Shown one piece after another: positions 25,971 to 34,332 of a stretch of 64,000 bases of DNA. The position numbers were made by a program, and so were the translations under genes. The DNA is from Neoroseomonas marina (GTDB lineage Bacteria; Pseudomonadota; Alphaproteobacteria; Acetobacterales; Acetobacteraceae): positions 1-64,000 of the forward strand of contig NZ_JABBKX010000009.1 of the NCBI RefSeq assembly GCF_012927745.1. Reading direction: 5' to 3'. Numbering within the stretch: the stretch's first letter is position 1; each line of letters starts with the position of its first letter. The notes beneath the pieces were generated by a model, which was given only the letters and a program-made list of their open reading frames with translations, made no database searches and had not been told where the DNA came from.

Positions 25971-27743
25971 TCAGAACCGGGCGATGGCGGCGAAGAGGAT
26001 GCGGTTGGCGATCGCATGCCCGACACCGGACGCCCCCGCCGCCCCCGCGCCGCCGAACAGGTCACGCCGCGTGAAGAGGTATTCCACCCCGAGGTCGAGC
26101 CATCCGCTGCCGAAGGTCCCGTTCCGCACCTCGGCGAAGGGGCTCCAGATCAGGTTCGCGAAGACCTGCTGCATCTCCCGATTCAGGGACGTCGCGGATA
26201 GCGACCCGGGCGCGAAGCCCAGCGCGTAGCCCGGATAGTCGTTGTGGGCGTAGGCGTAGGAGACGTTGCTGCGCAGCGTTGTGGCCCAGAACCGCCGGTA
26301 GGCCAGGATCGCGCCGTAGGAGGTCACCGTGTCGAGCGACGGGGCGATGACGCCCGGCAGCCCCAGATTGGTCAACGCGTCCTGGCCCGAGGTCTGACCC
26401 GCGAAGTAGCGCCCGATGCCGTCGCCATAGAAGGCCATGCCGAGGAGTTCGTCCTGGCCCAGCGCCTCGGACAGCCAGCGCATCGGGACGCGCACATGGC
26501 CCGCGAGCCCCCAGGCGGCCGTCGTGTCGGACACGCCGGGCGGGGCGGCCGCGGTGCCGGTGGTCCGGATCTCGAGCTGCCGCAGCAGGCCGCGCGCGCC
26601 GAGTTCGAGGCCGTCTTGCCGGTAGGTCATGCGCGCGAGCAGGTCGGGCACCGAGTTGAAGGCCGGGCTCGCCCCGCCTTCGAGGCTCGATCCCGGCGTG
26701 AAGACCCCGGCGAGCGAGGTGTAGGAGGTGTCCGGTGCCTCGATCGAGACCTGCCCGGTCAGCCCTTCGGCCAGGCGCCCGGTGACGCGCAGCTGCGCCT
26801 GGCGCACGAAGGACTGGTTGAGGTTGGTCGCGTCGATCAGCGTCTCGAAGACGCCTTCGTTCCACAGGCTGTTCGCCTGGCCGCCGAGGACGCGGAAATT
26901 CTCGTCGCCGAGTTCCGCCCAGGCCTGACGCAACCGGAAGACGGCGTTGGTGGAGGTCGGCGCGCCACCGCCGAAATCGCCTTCGAGGCGGGTCTCCAGC
27001 GTGCCCCAGGCGGTGAGCGAGCGCGTGTCGATGCCGAAGCGGCTGAACCGGGCCGTCATGCCGAAATCGCCGCCCTGCTGGTCGGCCGGGCTGCCGGTCA
27101 GCGGGATGGCCTGCGGTGCCGGCGCGTCGGTCTGGTTGCGGCCGCCGAAGTCGTAGTAGCCGGTCAGCTTCACGAAGCCGTAGAGGCGGACCTGTGTCTC
27201 GGTGCCCGGCACACGGAAGGCGATGCCGGCGAGGTCCGAGCGCAGCGCGTCCCCTGTCGCGGTCTGATCGCCCATCGGCTCCGGCAGCAGCAGGCCGGGG
27301 ATGTTGGCGGGCTGGGGCGTGCCGGCCTCTGCGCGGGCGGCGGCGAGGTCCGCCTGCGCGGCGCGGGCCTCCGCGGCCGCGGCGCGGGCCTCGGCGGCGG
27401 CGGCCTGGGCCTCCGCCTGCGCCGTGGCGCCGCGCGGCGGCGCGACAGCCGGCGGGGGCGCCGGGGCGCGGGCGGCCTGGCGGGCCGGCGCCACGGCGGC
27501 AGGCGTGGGCGCCGCCTGGGCCGCTCGGGCCTCGAGTTGTTCGAGCCGCCGGCGCATCTCGTCCAGTTGCCGGCGCAGTTCGGCGATGGTCGCGGCATCG
27601 GCGTTGGACTGGGCAAGCGTCGGCGCGGGCAGGATGGCGAGGCCGAGCACCCCGGCCAACGCCAACCCCGGCAGGCGCGCAGCCCGGATCCTGTCGCCCT
27701 GTGGCGAAGTGTGGTGCCCGATGGGCGGGACCGTCTGCGTCAT
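25971..27743 (-). CDS. DcaP-like outer membrane porin
   Basis: A 590-residue outer-membrane protein. After a signal peptide ending near PAPTLAQS comes a coiled coil (TIAELRRQLDEMRRRLEQLEAR) and an Ala/Glu-rich repeat region (AAAEARAAAAEARAAQADL), as in DcaP-type trimeric porins with an N-terminal periplasmic coil. The rest, from about VRLYGFVKLTGYYDFGG, is a beta-barrel ending in phenylalanine (ARF), the outer-membrane insertion signature. DcaP takes up negatively charged solutes such as dicarboxylates. GGGAG supports ATG 27743. It is divergent from the patatin-GntP pair. Confidence 0.85.
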   Translation of the reverse strand: MTQTVPPIGHHTSPQGDRIRAARLPGLALAGVLGLAILPAPTLAQSNADAATIAELRRQLDEMRRRLEQLEARAAQAAPTPAAVAPARQAARAPAPPPAVAPPRGATAQAEAQAAAAEARAAAAEARAAQADLAAARAEAGTPQPANIPGLLLPEPMGDQTATGDALRSDLAGIAFRVPGTETQVRLYGFVKLTGYYDFGGRNQTDAPAPQAIPLTGSPADQQGGDFGMTARFSRFGIDTRSLTAWGTLETRLEGDFGGGAPTSTNAVFRLRQAWAELGDENFRVLGGQANSLWNEGVFETLIDATNLNQSFVRQAQLRVTGRLAEGLTGQVSIEAPDTSYTSLAGVFTPGSSLEGGASPAFNSVPDLLARMTYRQDGLELGARGLLRQLEIRTTGTAAAPPGVSDTTAAWGLAGHVRVPMRWLSEALGQDELLGMAFYGDGIGRYFAGQTSGQDALTNLGLPGVIAPSLDTVTSYGAILAYRRFWATTLRSNVSYAYAHNDYPGYALGFAPGSLSATSLNREMQQVFANLIWSPFAEVRNGTFGSGWLDLGVEYLFTRRDLFGGAGAAGASGVGHAIANRILFAAIARF

Positions 27744-27924
27744 CGCCACGTCTCCCAGCGATACTCGCGGGAAGCCTAGAGGGGTGGCGGCCAGCGAACA
27801 CCGCGCCCGCATTGACCCCCGGTGCCGGCCCTGTGCCCGGCGTCCCGCAGCGCGCCATGGCCGCGTCAGGGCACGCCCGTTTGTGGTTCCGTCCCGGAAG
27901 TGTCCGGTCTAGGTTCCTCGCTCA

Positions 27925-27941
27925 TTGTGCAGCGCACACAA
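27925..27941. promoter_or_regulatory. Candidate operator palindrome between porin and patatin genes
   Basis: TGTGC (27926-27930) and GCACA (27934-27938) form an inverted repeat around AGC inside the 247-bp divergent gap, 53-65 bp before the patatin start. The wider sequence TTGTGC...GCACACAA is an imperfect dyad of the size bound by a dimeric repressor. The rest of the gap (27744-27990) shows nothing else I can support. Confidence 0.3.
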
Positions 27942-27990
27942 ACGGCAGGAAGAGGCCCGGCACCCGCCATGACCACCGATGCGACCGCCC

Positions 27991-29034
27991 ATGGCTAAGC
28001 CCGCCGGCGCGAAGGCCGCGCGCGACACCCTTCTGATCGACCTCGCGCTGCAGGGCGGCGGCAGCCACGGCGCCTTCACCTGGGGCGTGCTCGACCGCCT
28101 GCTCGAGGAACGCTGGCTCGAGATCGAGGCGATCTCCGGCACCTCGGCCGGGGCGATGAACGCCGCCGTGCTCGCCTCCGGCTATGCCAAGGGCGAGCGG
28201 GAGGGCGCGCGCGAGGCCCTGGAAGCCTTCTGGCGGCGGGTCTCCCGCGCCGCGGCCTTCAGCCCGTTCCAGCGCACGCCGATCGACGTGATGCTCGGGC
28301 GCTGGACGCTCGACCACTCGCCCGTCTTCGTGGCGATGGACATGCTCTCCCGGCTCTACTCTCCCTATGAGCTCGCGCCCTGGGCGCCGAACCCGCTGGG
28401 CGACGTGCTGGCGGAGAGTGTCGACTTCGACGCGGTGGCCGCGGGGCCCATCAAGGTCTTCATCACGGCGACCAGCGTGCGGACGGGCCGCGGGCGGATC
28501 TTCCGCAACGCCGATCTCTCGCCGCTGGTGCTGTTGGCCTCGGCCTGCCTGCCGACCCTGTTCCAGGCAGTCGAGATCGACGGCGAATCCTATTGGGACG
28601 GCGGCTATTCCGGCAACCCGACCATGACGCCGCTGATCCGCGAATGCGTCTCGGACGACACCATCATCGTGCCGATCAACCCGATCGAGCGCCCGGGCAC
28701 GCCCACCAATGCGCGCGAGATCCTGAACCGGCTGAACGAAGTCTCCTTCAACGCGACGCTGCTGAAGGAACTCAAGATGATCGCCCTGCTGCGCCAGGCG
28801 GGCGACCACCGCACCGCCGAGGGAGCGCATTGGGCGCGCAACCGTGTCCACTACGTGAAGAACGAGGTGATGGTCACGCTCGGCTATTCCTCGAAGCTGA
28901 ACGCCGAGTGGGAGTTCCTCACCATGCTGCGCGACGAGGGCCGGAAATCCGCAGACGCCTTCCTGGCCGAGCACGGCGACGACCTCGGCAAGCGATCGAC
29001 CCTGCCAATCGAGCGCCTGCTCGAGGAGACCTGA
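27991..29034 (+). CDS. Patatin-like phospholipase-family protein
   Basis: A cytoplasmic patatin-domain protein of 347 residues with no signal peptide. Residues 21-29 carry the glycine loop QGGGSHGAF, Ser52 lies in the nucleophile elbow GTSAG, and Asp203 in SYWDGGYSGNP completes the dyad. The start ATG 27991 (MAKPAG) was chosen; ATG 27979 is in frame and neither has a clear Shine-Dalgarno sequence. In many alphaproteobacteria this subfamily sits beside hydroxybutyrate or PHB genes. It ends 3 bp before the GntP-type permease, so the pair is surely co-transcribed. Confidence 0.88.
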   Translation: MAKPAGAKAARDTLLIDLALQGGGSHGAFTWGVLDRLLEERWLEIEAISGTSAGAMNAAVLASGYAKGEREGAREALEAFWRRVSRAAAFSPFQRTPIDVMLGRWTLDHSPVFVAMDMLSRLYSPYELAPWAPNPLGDVLAESVDFDAVAAGPIKVFITATSVRTGRGRIFRNADLSPLVLLASACLPTLFQAVEIDGESYWDGGYSGNPTMTPLIRECVSDDTIIVPINPIERPGTPTNAREILNRLNEVSFNATLLKELKMIALLRQAGDHRTAEGAHWARNRVHYVKNEVMVTLGYSSKLNAEWEFLTMLRDEGRKSADAFLAEHGDDLGKRSTLPIERLLEET

Positions 29035-29037
29035 TCC

Positions 29038-30492
29038 ATGGGTCTCCTCGGTATCCTGGTCGGCCTCGCCCTCCTTGTCTGGTTTGCCTACAAGGGTTGG
29101 TCGGTGCTGCTGCTCGCCCCGGTCGGCGCGCTGGTGGCCGCGGCTTTCGCCGGCGACCCGCTGCTCGCCCACTGGACCCAGACCTTCATGGGCAGCGCGG
29201 GGCGCTTCGTCGCGCAGTTCTTCCCGCTGTTCCTGCTCGGCGCGCTGTTCGGCAAGCTGATGGAGGACAGCGGGTCGGTCAGCGCCATCGCCGACTGGAT
29301 GACCGAGAAGCTCGGCGCGGAGCGCGCCATCCTGGCCGTGGTGCTGGCGGGCGCCATCGTCACCTATGGCGGCGTCAGCCTGTTCGTCGCCTATTTCGTG
29401 CTGGCGCCGATGGCGACCGCTCTGTTCCGCGCGGCCGACATCCCGCGGCGGCTGATGCCGGCCGCGATCATCGTGGGGTCATCGACCTTCACCATGTCGG
29501 CGCTGCCGGGCACGCCGGCGATCCCGAACACCATCCCGATGCCCTTCTTCGGCACCACGCCCTTCGCAGCGCCGGGGCTCGGCATCATCGCCTCGGCCAT
29601 CATGCTCGGCATCGGCCTGTGGTGGCTGGCGCGCTGCGAGGCCTCGGCGCGCGCCGCCGGCGAAGGCTTCGGCGCGGACCAGCCCGGCGCGGCGGATGCC
29701 GCGGTCGAGGACCCGGTGATCCGCGAGCGCGCCGTCGCCGCGCGCGAATTCGACCCGGCCGAGATCCACAACAGCGCTCCTGCCCCGGACCAGCCCGGCA
29801 TCGTGGCCGCCGCCCTGCCGCTGGTGGTCGTCGTGGTGGTGAACCTGCTGATGTCCTTCGTGGTGCTGCCGCAGATCGACGCCGCCTTCCTCGCCGAGCC
29901 ACGCTGGGGCGGGACGACGCTGTCCGCCGTCGCGGGCGTGTGGGCGGTGGCGACCGCGCTCGCCGCGGCGATCGCGACGCTGCTCGCGGTCAGCGGGCGG
30001 CGCATCCCCTCCCTGCGCGCCACCATGGACGCAGGTGCCAATGCCGCCGTGCTGCCGATCTTCAGCGTGGCGAGCCTGGTCGGCTTCGGCGCCGTGGTCG
30101 CGGCCATGCCGGCCTTCGAGGTGGTGCGGGACTGGGTGCTGGGGATCGGCGGCGGGCCGCTGGTCTCGCTCGCGGTCGCGACCAACGTGCTGGCGGCGCT
30201 GACGGGCTCGGCCTCGGGCGGGTTGACCATCGCGCTGGATGCGCTGGGGCCGACCTACATGGCGATCGCGGCCGAGAAGGGCATCGATCCGGGCCTGCTG
30301 CACCGCATCGCGGTGATCGGCGCGGGGACTCTCGATATCCTGCCGCACAACGGCGCGGTCATCACGCTGCTCGCGGTCTGCGGCTGCACGCACCGCGAGA
30401 GCTACCTCGACATCGTCATCGTCGGCATCGGCGGATCGCTCGCCGCGCTCATCGCCGTGATCGCGATCGGCGGGCTGGTCGGATCCTTCTGA
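29038..30492 (+). CDS. GntP-family permease
   Basis: A 484-residue permease with about 12 hydrophobic helices, a soluble loop near residues 200-240, and GntP-family patterns: LFGKLMEDSGSVSAIADWM, TYGGVSLFVAYF, STFTMSALPGTPAIPNTIPM, TGSASGGLTIALDALG and TLDILPHNGAVITLL. The family imports gluconate, other sugar acids and hydroxy acids by proton symport. Because the adjacent patatin subfamily often accompanies hydroxybutyrate metabolism, a short hydroxy acid is a plausible substrate, by inference only. Confidence 0.88.
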   Translation: MGLLGILVGLALLVWFAYKGWSVLLLAPVGALVAAAFAGDPLLAHWTQTFMGSAGRFVAQFFPLFLLGALFGKLMEDSGSVSAIADWMTEKLGAERAILAVVLAGAIVTYGGVSLFVAYFVLAPMATALFRAADIPRRLMPAAIIVGSSTFTMSALPGTPAIPNTIPMPFFGTTPFAAPGLGIIASAIMLGIGLWWLARCEASARAAGEGFGADQPGAADAAVEDPVIRERAVAAREFDPAEIHNSAPAPDQPGIVAAALPLVVVVVVNLLMSFVVLPQIDAAFLAEPRWGGTTLSAVAGVWAVATALAAAIATLLAVSGRRIPSLRATMDAGANAAVLPIFSVASLVGFGAVVAAMPAFEVVRDWVLGIGGGPLVSLAVATNVLAALTGSASGGLTIALDALGPTYMAIAAEKGIDPGLLHRIAVIGAGTLDILPHNGAVITLLAVCGCTHRESYLDIVIVGIGGSLAALIAVIAIGGLVGSF

Positions 30493-30506
30493 TGGGTGCG
30501 CGCGCC

Positions 30507-31541
30507 TCAGCCAGGCTCCGGCGCGCGCCCCGACAGAAGCGACGCGATCCAGCGGGTGCCGGGGAACTGCTCGCACAGCGTCAGCGCCGCGATCAGCGCC
30601 GGCACGCCGATGAAGGCGCCCGGGATTCCCCAAAGGAAGGCGCCGAGGAACACGGCGACCAGCACCATGAAGGGCGACACGGCGAGCTGCTTGCCGGTCA
30701 GCCGCGGTTCCAGGTAGGACCCGATCAGGAACTGGATGACCTGCAGCACGGCGAAAATGGTCACCACCGCCTGCCAGGACCCGAATTGCAGCAGCCCCAC
30801 CGCGGTCGGGAAGATCGTCGCGATCAGCGGCCCGATGAAGGGGATGTAGTTCAGCACGAAGGCGATCACGCCCCATTCCAGGGCAAGGTCGAGACCCATC
30901 CAGTACGCGAAGCCGTAGACCAACACGCCCGTCAGGACCGATGCGAAGCTGCGGACCATCATGTAGACGCGCAGCTTCGCGGCACTCGCCGCCAGCCCGT
31001 CCAGAACGCATTGTGCGCCGGGCTTCGTCGTCTTCATGGCGGCGAGCTGCCCGGCGGCCTGCTCCACCTCCAGCAGGCCGAGGATGATGAAGACCGATGT
31101 CACCACCGCGAAGCTGATGATGACCTGGATCTGCGCCAGCACGCCCTGGGCGATGCGGACCAGCCAGCGCACGTCGAACTGCTCGGCCAAGGCGCCGGCG
31201 GCGATGACCCCGCGCGCCTCCAGCCAGTCGAGCTTCGCGACGTAGAGCGACTGCAGCCGCGACCCGTTCGCAATGACCCATTCGGCAACGCGGCCGAAGC
31301 CCCAGGCGATGGCCAGCGCCAGCACCGCGACAACGACGAGGGTGACGACCACCGTCACCACCACCGCGAGCCCCGCCGACAGCCGCGCCTGCACCGCCTT
31401 CTGCACCGGCCAGACCAGGCCGATGACGAACAGGGCGAAGACGATCGGCGCGATGATCGCCTGGCCGGCATGCAGCGCCGCCGCGATCAGGATGGCCGTG
31501 CAGAGGCCGAGCATGGCGCGGATGGCGCGGTCCTGGGTCAT
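30507..31541 (-). CDS. AI-2E family transporter (TqsA/PerM-like)
   Basis: A 344-residue membrane protein. Two pairs of N-terminal helices are followed by an amphipathic cytoplasmic or periplasmic segment (about 85-140) and a C-terminal bundle with the conserved FVLNYIPFIGPLIATIFPTAVG, PRLTGKQLAVSPFMVLVAVF and WGIPGAFIGVPALIA. Family members include the autoinducer-2 exporter TqsA and Na+/H+ antiporters, so function is not fixed by sequence. It converges on the GntP gene with a 14-bp gap and diverges from the following hydrolase gene. Confidence 0.9.
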   Translation of the reverse strand: MTQDRAIRAMLGLCTAILIAAALHAGQAIIAPIVFALFVIGLVWPVQKAVQARLSAGLAVVVTVVVTLVVVAVLALAIAWGFGRVAEWVIANGSRLQSLYVAKLDWLEARGVIAAGALAEQFDVRWLVRIAQGVLAQIQVIISFAVVTSVFIILGLLEVEQAAGQLAAMKTTKPGAQCVLDGLAASAAKLRVYMMVRSFASVLTGVLVYGFAYWMGLDLALEWGVIAFVLNYIPFIGPLIATIFPTAVGLLQFGSWQAVVTIFAVLQVIQFLIGSYLEPRLTGKQLAVSPFMVLVAVFLGAFLWGIPGAFIGVPALIAALTLCEQFPGTRWIASLLSGRAPEPG

Positions 31542-31618
31542 GCCGGTGCGAAGCCTCTGGATGCGGTGATTCGCGCAGACTTGTCCGGCGGCGCACGCCG
31601 CGCAAGGGTGTCGCGCCC

Positions 31619-33073
31619 ATGCTGATCACCACCCGCAGGTTCATGCTGAGAAGCGCAGCCGTCGTCGTCGTGCTGCTGCTCGTCGTGCTCGCGCTGCGGG
31701 TCTGGGACATGCAGAACGGCCCGCCGCTCGGGCCCTGGCACACCTTCGTGCCCGAGGAACTCGACCGCGACGCCGTCGATCGCGCCGACTGGGCGCGCTG
31801 GATCGCGGCGGAGGATTCGCTCTTCGCGTCCGTGCGGCGCGAGGTGTCCGGACGCCTTGGGCCCGAGGAGCAGGTCGCGACCAACCGCTATTTCAGCGGC
31901 AGCCCGGTCGATCCCGACCGCTTCGCGCGCAACTGGAACCGGTCCTTCGTGCTGGAACCCGACGGGCCGCCGCGCGGCGCGGCGGTCTTCCTGCACGGGC
32001 TGACCGACGCGCCCTTCAGCCTGCGCCACTTCGCCGAGACCTATCGCGCGCGTGGCTTCGTCGCGATCGGCATCCGCATGCCGGGCCATGGCGCGACGCC
32101 CTCCGGCCTGACACAGGCCGTCTGGGAGGACTGGATGGCGGCGACGCGCCTCGCGATGCGGGAGGCCCGGCGCCGCGCCGGCGCCGGCATGCCGCTGCAC
32201 GTCGTGGGCTATTCCAATGGCGGCGCGCTGGCGTTGAAGCATGTCCTCGATGCGCTCGAGGACGAGCGGCTGCCGCGGGCGGACCGGCTGGTGCTGATCT
32301 CGCCGATGGTGGGCGTGACCGCCTTCGCGCGATTCGCCGGGATTGCGGGGCTGCCGGCGCTGCTGCCGCGCTTCGCCAAGACCGCCTGGCTCGACATCCA
32401 GCCCGAGTTCAATCCGTTCAAGTTCAATTCCTTCCCGGTGAACGCGGCGCGGCAGACATACCGGCTGACCGCGGCGCTGCACGCGCAGCTCGACCGGCTC
32501 GCGACGACGGGGACGCTGCGACGCCTGCCACCGGTGCTGACCTTCCAGTCCGTGGTGGACGCCACCGTCTCCACGCCGGCGGTGCTGTCGCGGCTCTATG
32601 CGCGCCTGCCGGCCAATGGCAGCGAGATCGTGCTCTTCGACCTCAACCGGAACGCGCGCTTCGGGCCGCTGTTCGGGGCGGGCGCCGATGCGGCGCTCGA
32701 GCGCATCCTGCCCCCCGCGCCGCGGGACTTCGCGGTGACGGTGGTGGCGAACATCTCGCCCGCGACGACGCAGGCGACGGTCCGGCGCACCCCGGCCGGC
32801 AGCGCGGCGGTCGAGGAGCAGCCGCTCGGCCTCGCCTGGCCGCGGGATGTCTTCTCCCTGTCACATGTCGCCCTGCCCTTCCCGGCGGAGGACGGGCTCT
32901 ATGGCAACGAGCCGGATCCCGCCGACGATTTCGGCGTGCGGCTCGGGGCGCTTGCGGTGCGTGGGGAGCGGGGCGTGCTCGCCGTCGGGCTGGACTCGCT
33001 GTCGCGCGTCACCTGGAACCCCTTCTTCCCCTATGTCCTGGATCGCGTGACCGGTGGCCTGCCGCCACCGTGA
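31619..33073 (+). CDS. Membrane-anchored alpha/beta hydrolase
   Basis: A 484-residue protein with one N-terminal membrane helix (VVVVLLLVVLALRVWD, about 14-29) and a periplasmic hydrolase domain. The lid and core have FLHGLTDAPFS, GHGATPSG and the nucleophile elbow GYSNGG with Ser199; an Asp in FQSVVDATVSTP is the probable acid and a His in SLSHVALP the base. About 130 residues after the acid loop form an insertion with no match I can name. It resembles lysophospholipase/carboxylesterase-type enzymes, but the substrate is unknown. Confidence 0.83.
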   Translation: MLITTRRFMLRSAAVVVVLLLVVLALRVWDMQNGPPLGPWHTFVPEELDRDAVDRADWARWIAAEDSLFASVRREVSGRLGPEEQVATNRYFSGSPVDPDRFARNWNRSFVLEPDGPPRGAAVFLHGLTDAPFSLRHFAETYRARGFVAIGIRMPGHGATPSGLTQAVWEDWMAATRLAMREARRRAGAGMPLHVVGYSNGGALALKHVLDALEDERLPRADRLVLISPMVGVTAFARFAGIAGLPALLPRFAKTAWLDIQPEFNPFKFNSFPVNAARQTYRLTAALHAQLDRLATTGTLRRLPPVLTFQSVVDATVSTPAVLSRLYARLPANGSEIVLFDLNRNARFGPLFGAGADAALERILPPAPRDFAVTVVANISPATTQATVRRTPAGSAAVEEQPLGLAWPRDVFSLSHVALPFPAEDGLYGNEPDPADDFGVRLGALAVRGERGVLAVGLDSLSRVTWNPFFPYVLDRVTGGLPPP

Positions 33074-33228
33074 CGGCAGGATGGGACGGACGGTGCAGTG
33101 CCGGGACATGCCGCCAAGACCGGATTGCGCCATCATCCTCGGCCTCCGCCGCGTGGTATGGCATTCGGGACGCCATCGGATTCCACGGCGGCCCGCCGCC
33201 TGCTGCCTCATTGACGCCGGATACAGCC

Positions 33229-34332
33229 ATGCGCCCTCGGACCACCTCCCCCTCAGTGCTGACGCGGCGCCTGCCGCTCGTGCTGCTGCTCGGCGCGATC
33301 GCGGGCTGCGACGGCGGCCCGCCCCCTGCCCCGCCCGAGGTGCGCCCCGTCCGTGTCACGACGGTGGAGCGCAGCACCGGCGGCGAGGTCGTCAGCCTGA
33401 CAGGCATCGTGCAGGCCGAGACCGAGGTGAACCTTGCCTTCCGGATCGACGGACGCATGGTGGAACGGCTGGTCAATGTCGGGGACGTGGTCCGCGCCGG
33501 CCAGGTCATCGCGCGGCTGAACCGTGACAATGAGGAGAATGGCGTGCGTGCCGCGCGCGCTGCCGTGGCCGCCGCCCGCGCCCAGCTGACCGAGGCCGAG
33601 AACAACTATTGGCGCCAGTCCGAGCTGCTGCGCGAGGGGTGGACCACGCGCGTCCGCTACGACCAGGCGGCGCAGACGCGCCAGACGGCGCGCTCGGCGC
33701 TCGATTCGGCCGAGGCGCAGCTCGGCATCGCGGAGACGCGGCTCGGCTACACCGAGCTCGTCTCCGACGTGAACGGCCGGGTCACGCAGCGCGGCGCCGA
33801 GCCGGGCGAGGTCGTGCAGCCGGGCCGCATGATCGTGCAGGTGGCGCGCGAGGAGGGCCGCGACGCCGTCTTCGACGTCCCGCCCGCCCTGAAGGACCAG
33901 GCGCCCGCCAATCCGCTGATCGAGGTCTCGCTCGCGACCGACCCCGCGGTGCGGACCACGGGCCGCGTGCGGGAGGTCTCGCCGCGCGCCGATGCGGTGA
34001 CCGGCACCTTCCGGGTGCGGGTGGGCCTCGCCGATCCGCCCGGCGCGATGCGGCTGGGGGCGACGGTGACCGGACGGATGCGGCTCGGCGCCAGCGACGG
34101 CTATTCCATCCCCGCCTCCGCCCTGACCCGCGCGGACGGCCAGCCGGCCGTCTGGGTGGTGGATCCGCGCGCCGAGACGGTGGCACTGCGTCGCGTCGAG
34201 CTGATCCGCCACGACCCGGCGCACGTCATCGTCGGCCAGGGCCTTGAGACGGGCGAGATCGTGGTCACGGCGGGCGTGCAGGCGCTGCGGCCGGGCCAGA
34301 AGGTGCGGCTGCTCGGGGCCGCCGTGCGATGA
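33229..34332 (+). CDS. RND efflux periplasmic adaptor (lipoprotein)
   Basis: A 367-residue membrane-fusion protein. The N-terminus is a lipoprotein signal (LLLGAIAGC, lipidated Cys27). A biotinyl-lipoyl domain half (NLAFRIDGRMVERLVNVGDVVRAGQ), a helical hairpin (AARAAVAAARAQLTEAENNYWR to AEAQLGIAETRLGYTE), the second lipoyl half and a beta-barrel domain follow in the usual order. It should bridge the RND pump to an outer-membrane channel, which is not encoded here. The 155 bp upstream hold no other gene. Its stop overlaps the RND start as ATGA. Confidence 0.9.
   Translation: MRPRTTSPSVLTRRLPLVLLLGAIAGCDGGPPPAPPEVRPVRVTTVERSTGGEVVSLTGIVQAETEVNLAFRIDGRMVERLVNVGDVVRAGQVIARLNRDNEENGVRAARAAVAAARAQLTEAENNYWRQSELLREGWTTRVRYDQAAQTRQTARSALDSAEAQLGIAETRLGYTELVSDVNGRVTQRGAEPGEVVQPGRMIVQVAREEGRDAVFDVPPALKDQAPANPLIEVSLATDPAVRTTGRVREVSPRADAVTGTFRVRVGLADPPGAMRLGATVTGRMRLGASDGYSIPASALTRADGQPAVWVVDPRAETVALRRVELIRHDPAHVIVGQGLETGEIVVTAGVQALRPGQKVRLLGAAVR

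Noticed and set aside
28593-31625. A 1010-codon open frame on the plus strand
   Set aside because: It runs across the real patatin, GntP and AI-2E genes, which have clear family motifs; its translation is Arg/Ala/Gly-rich with no domain, a common effect of high GC.
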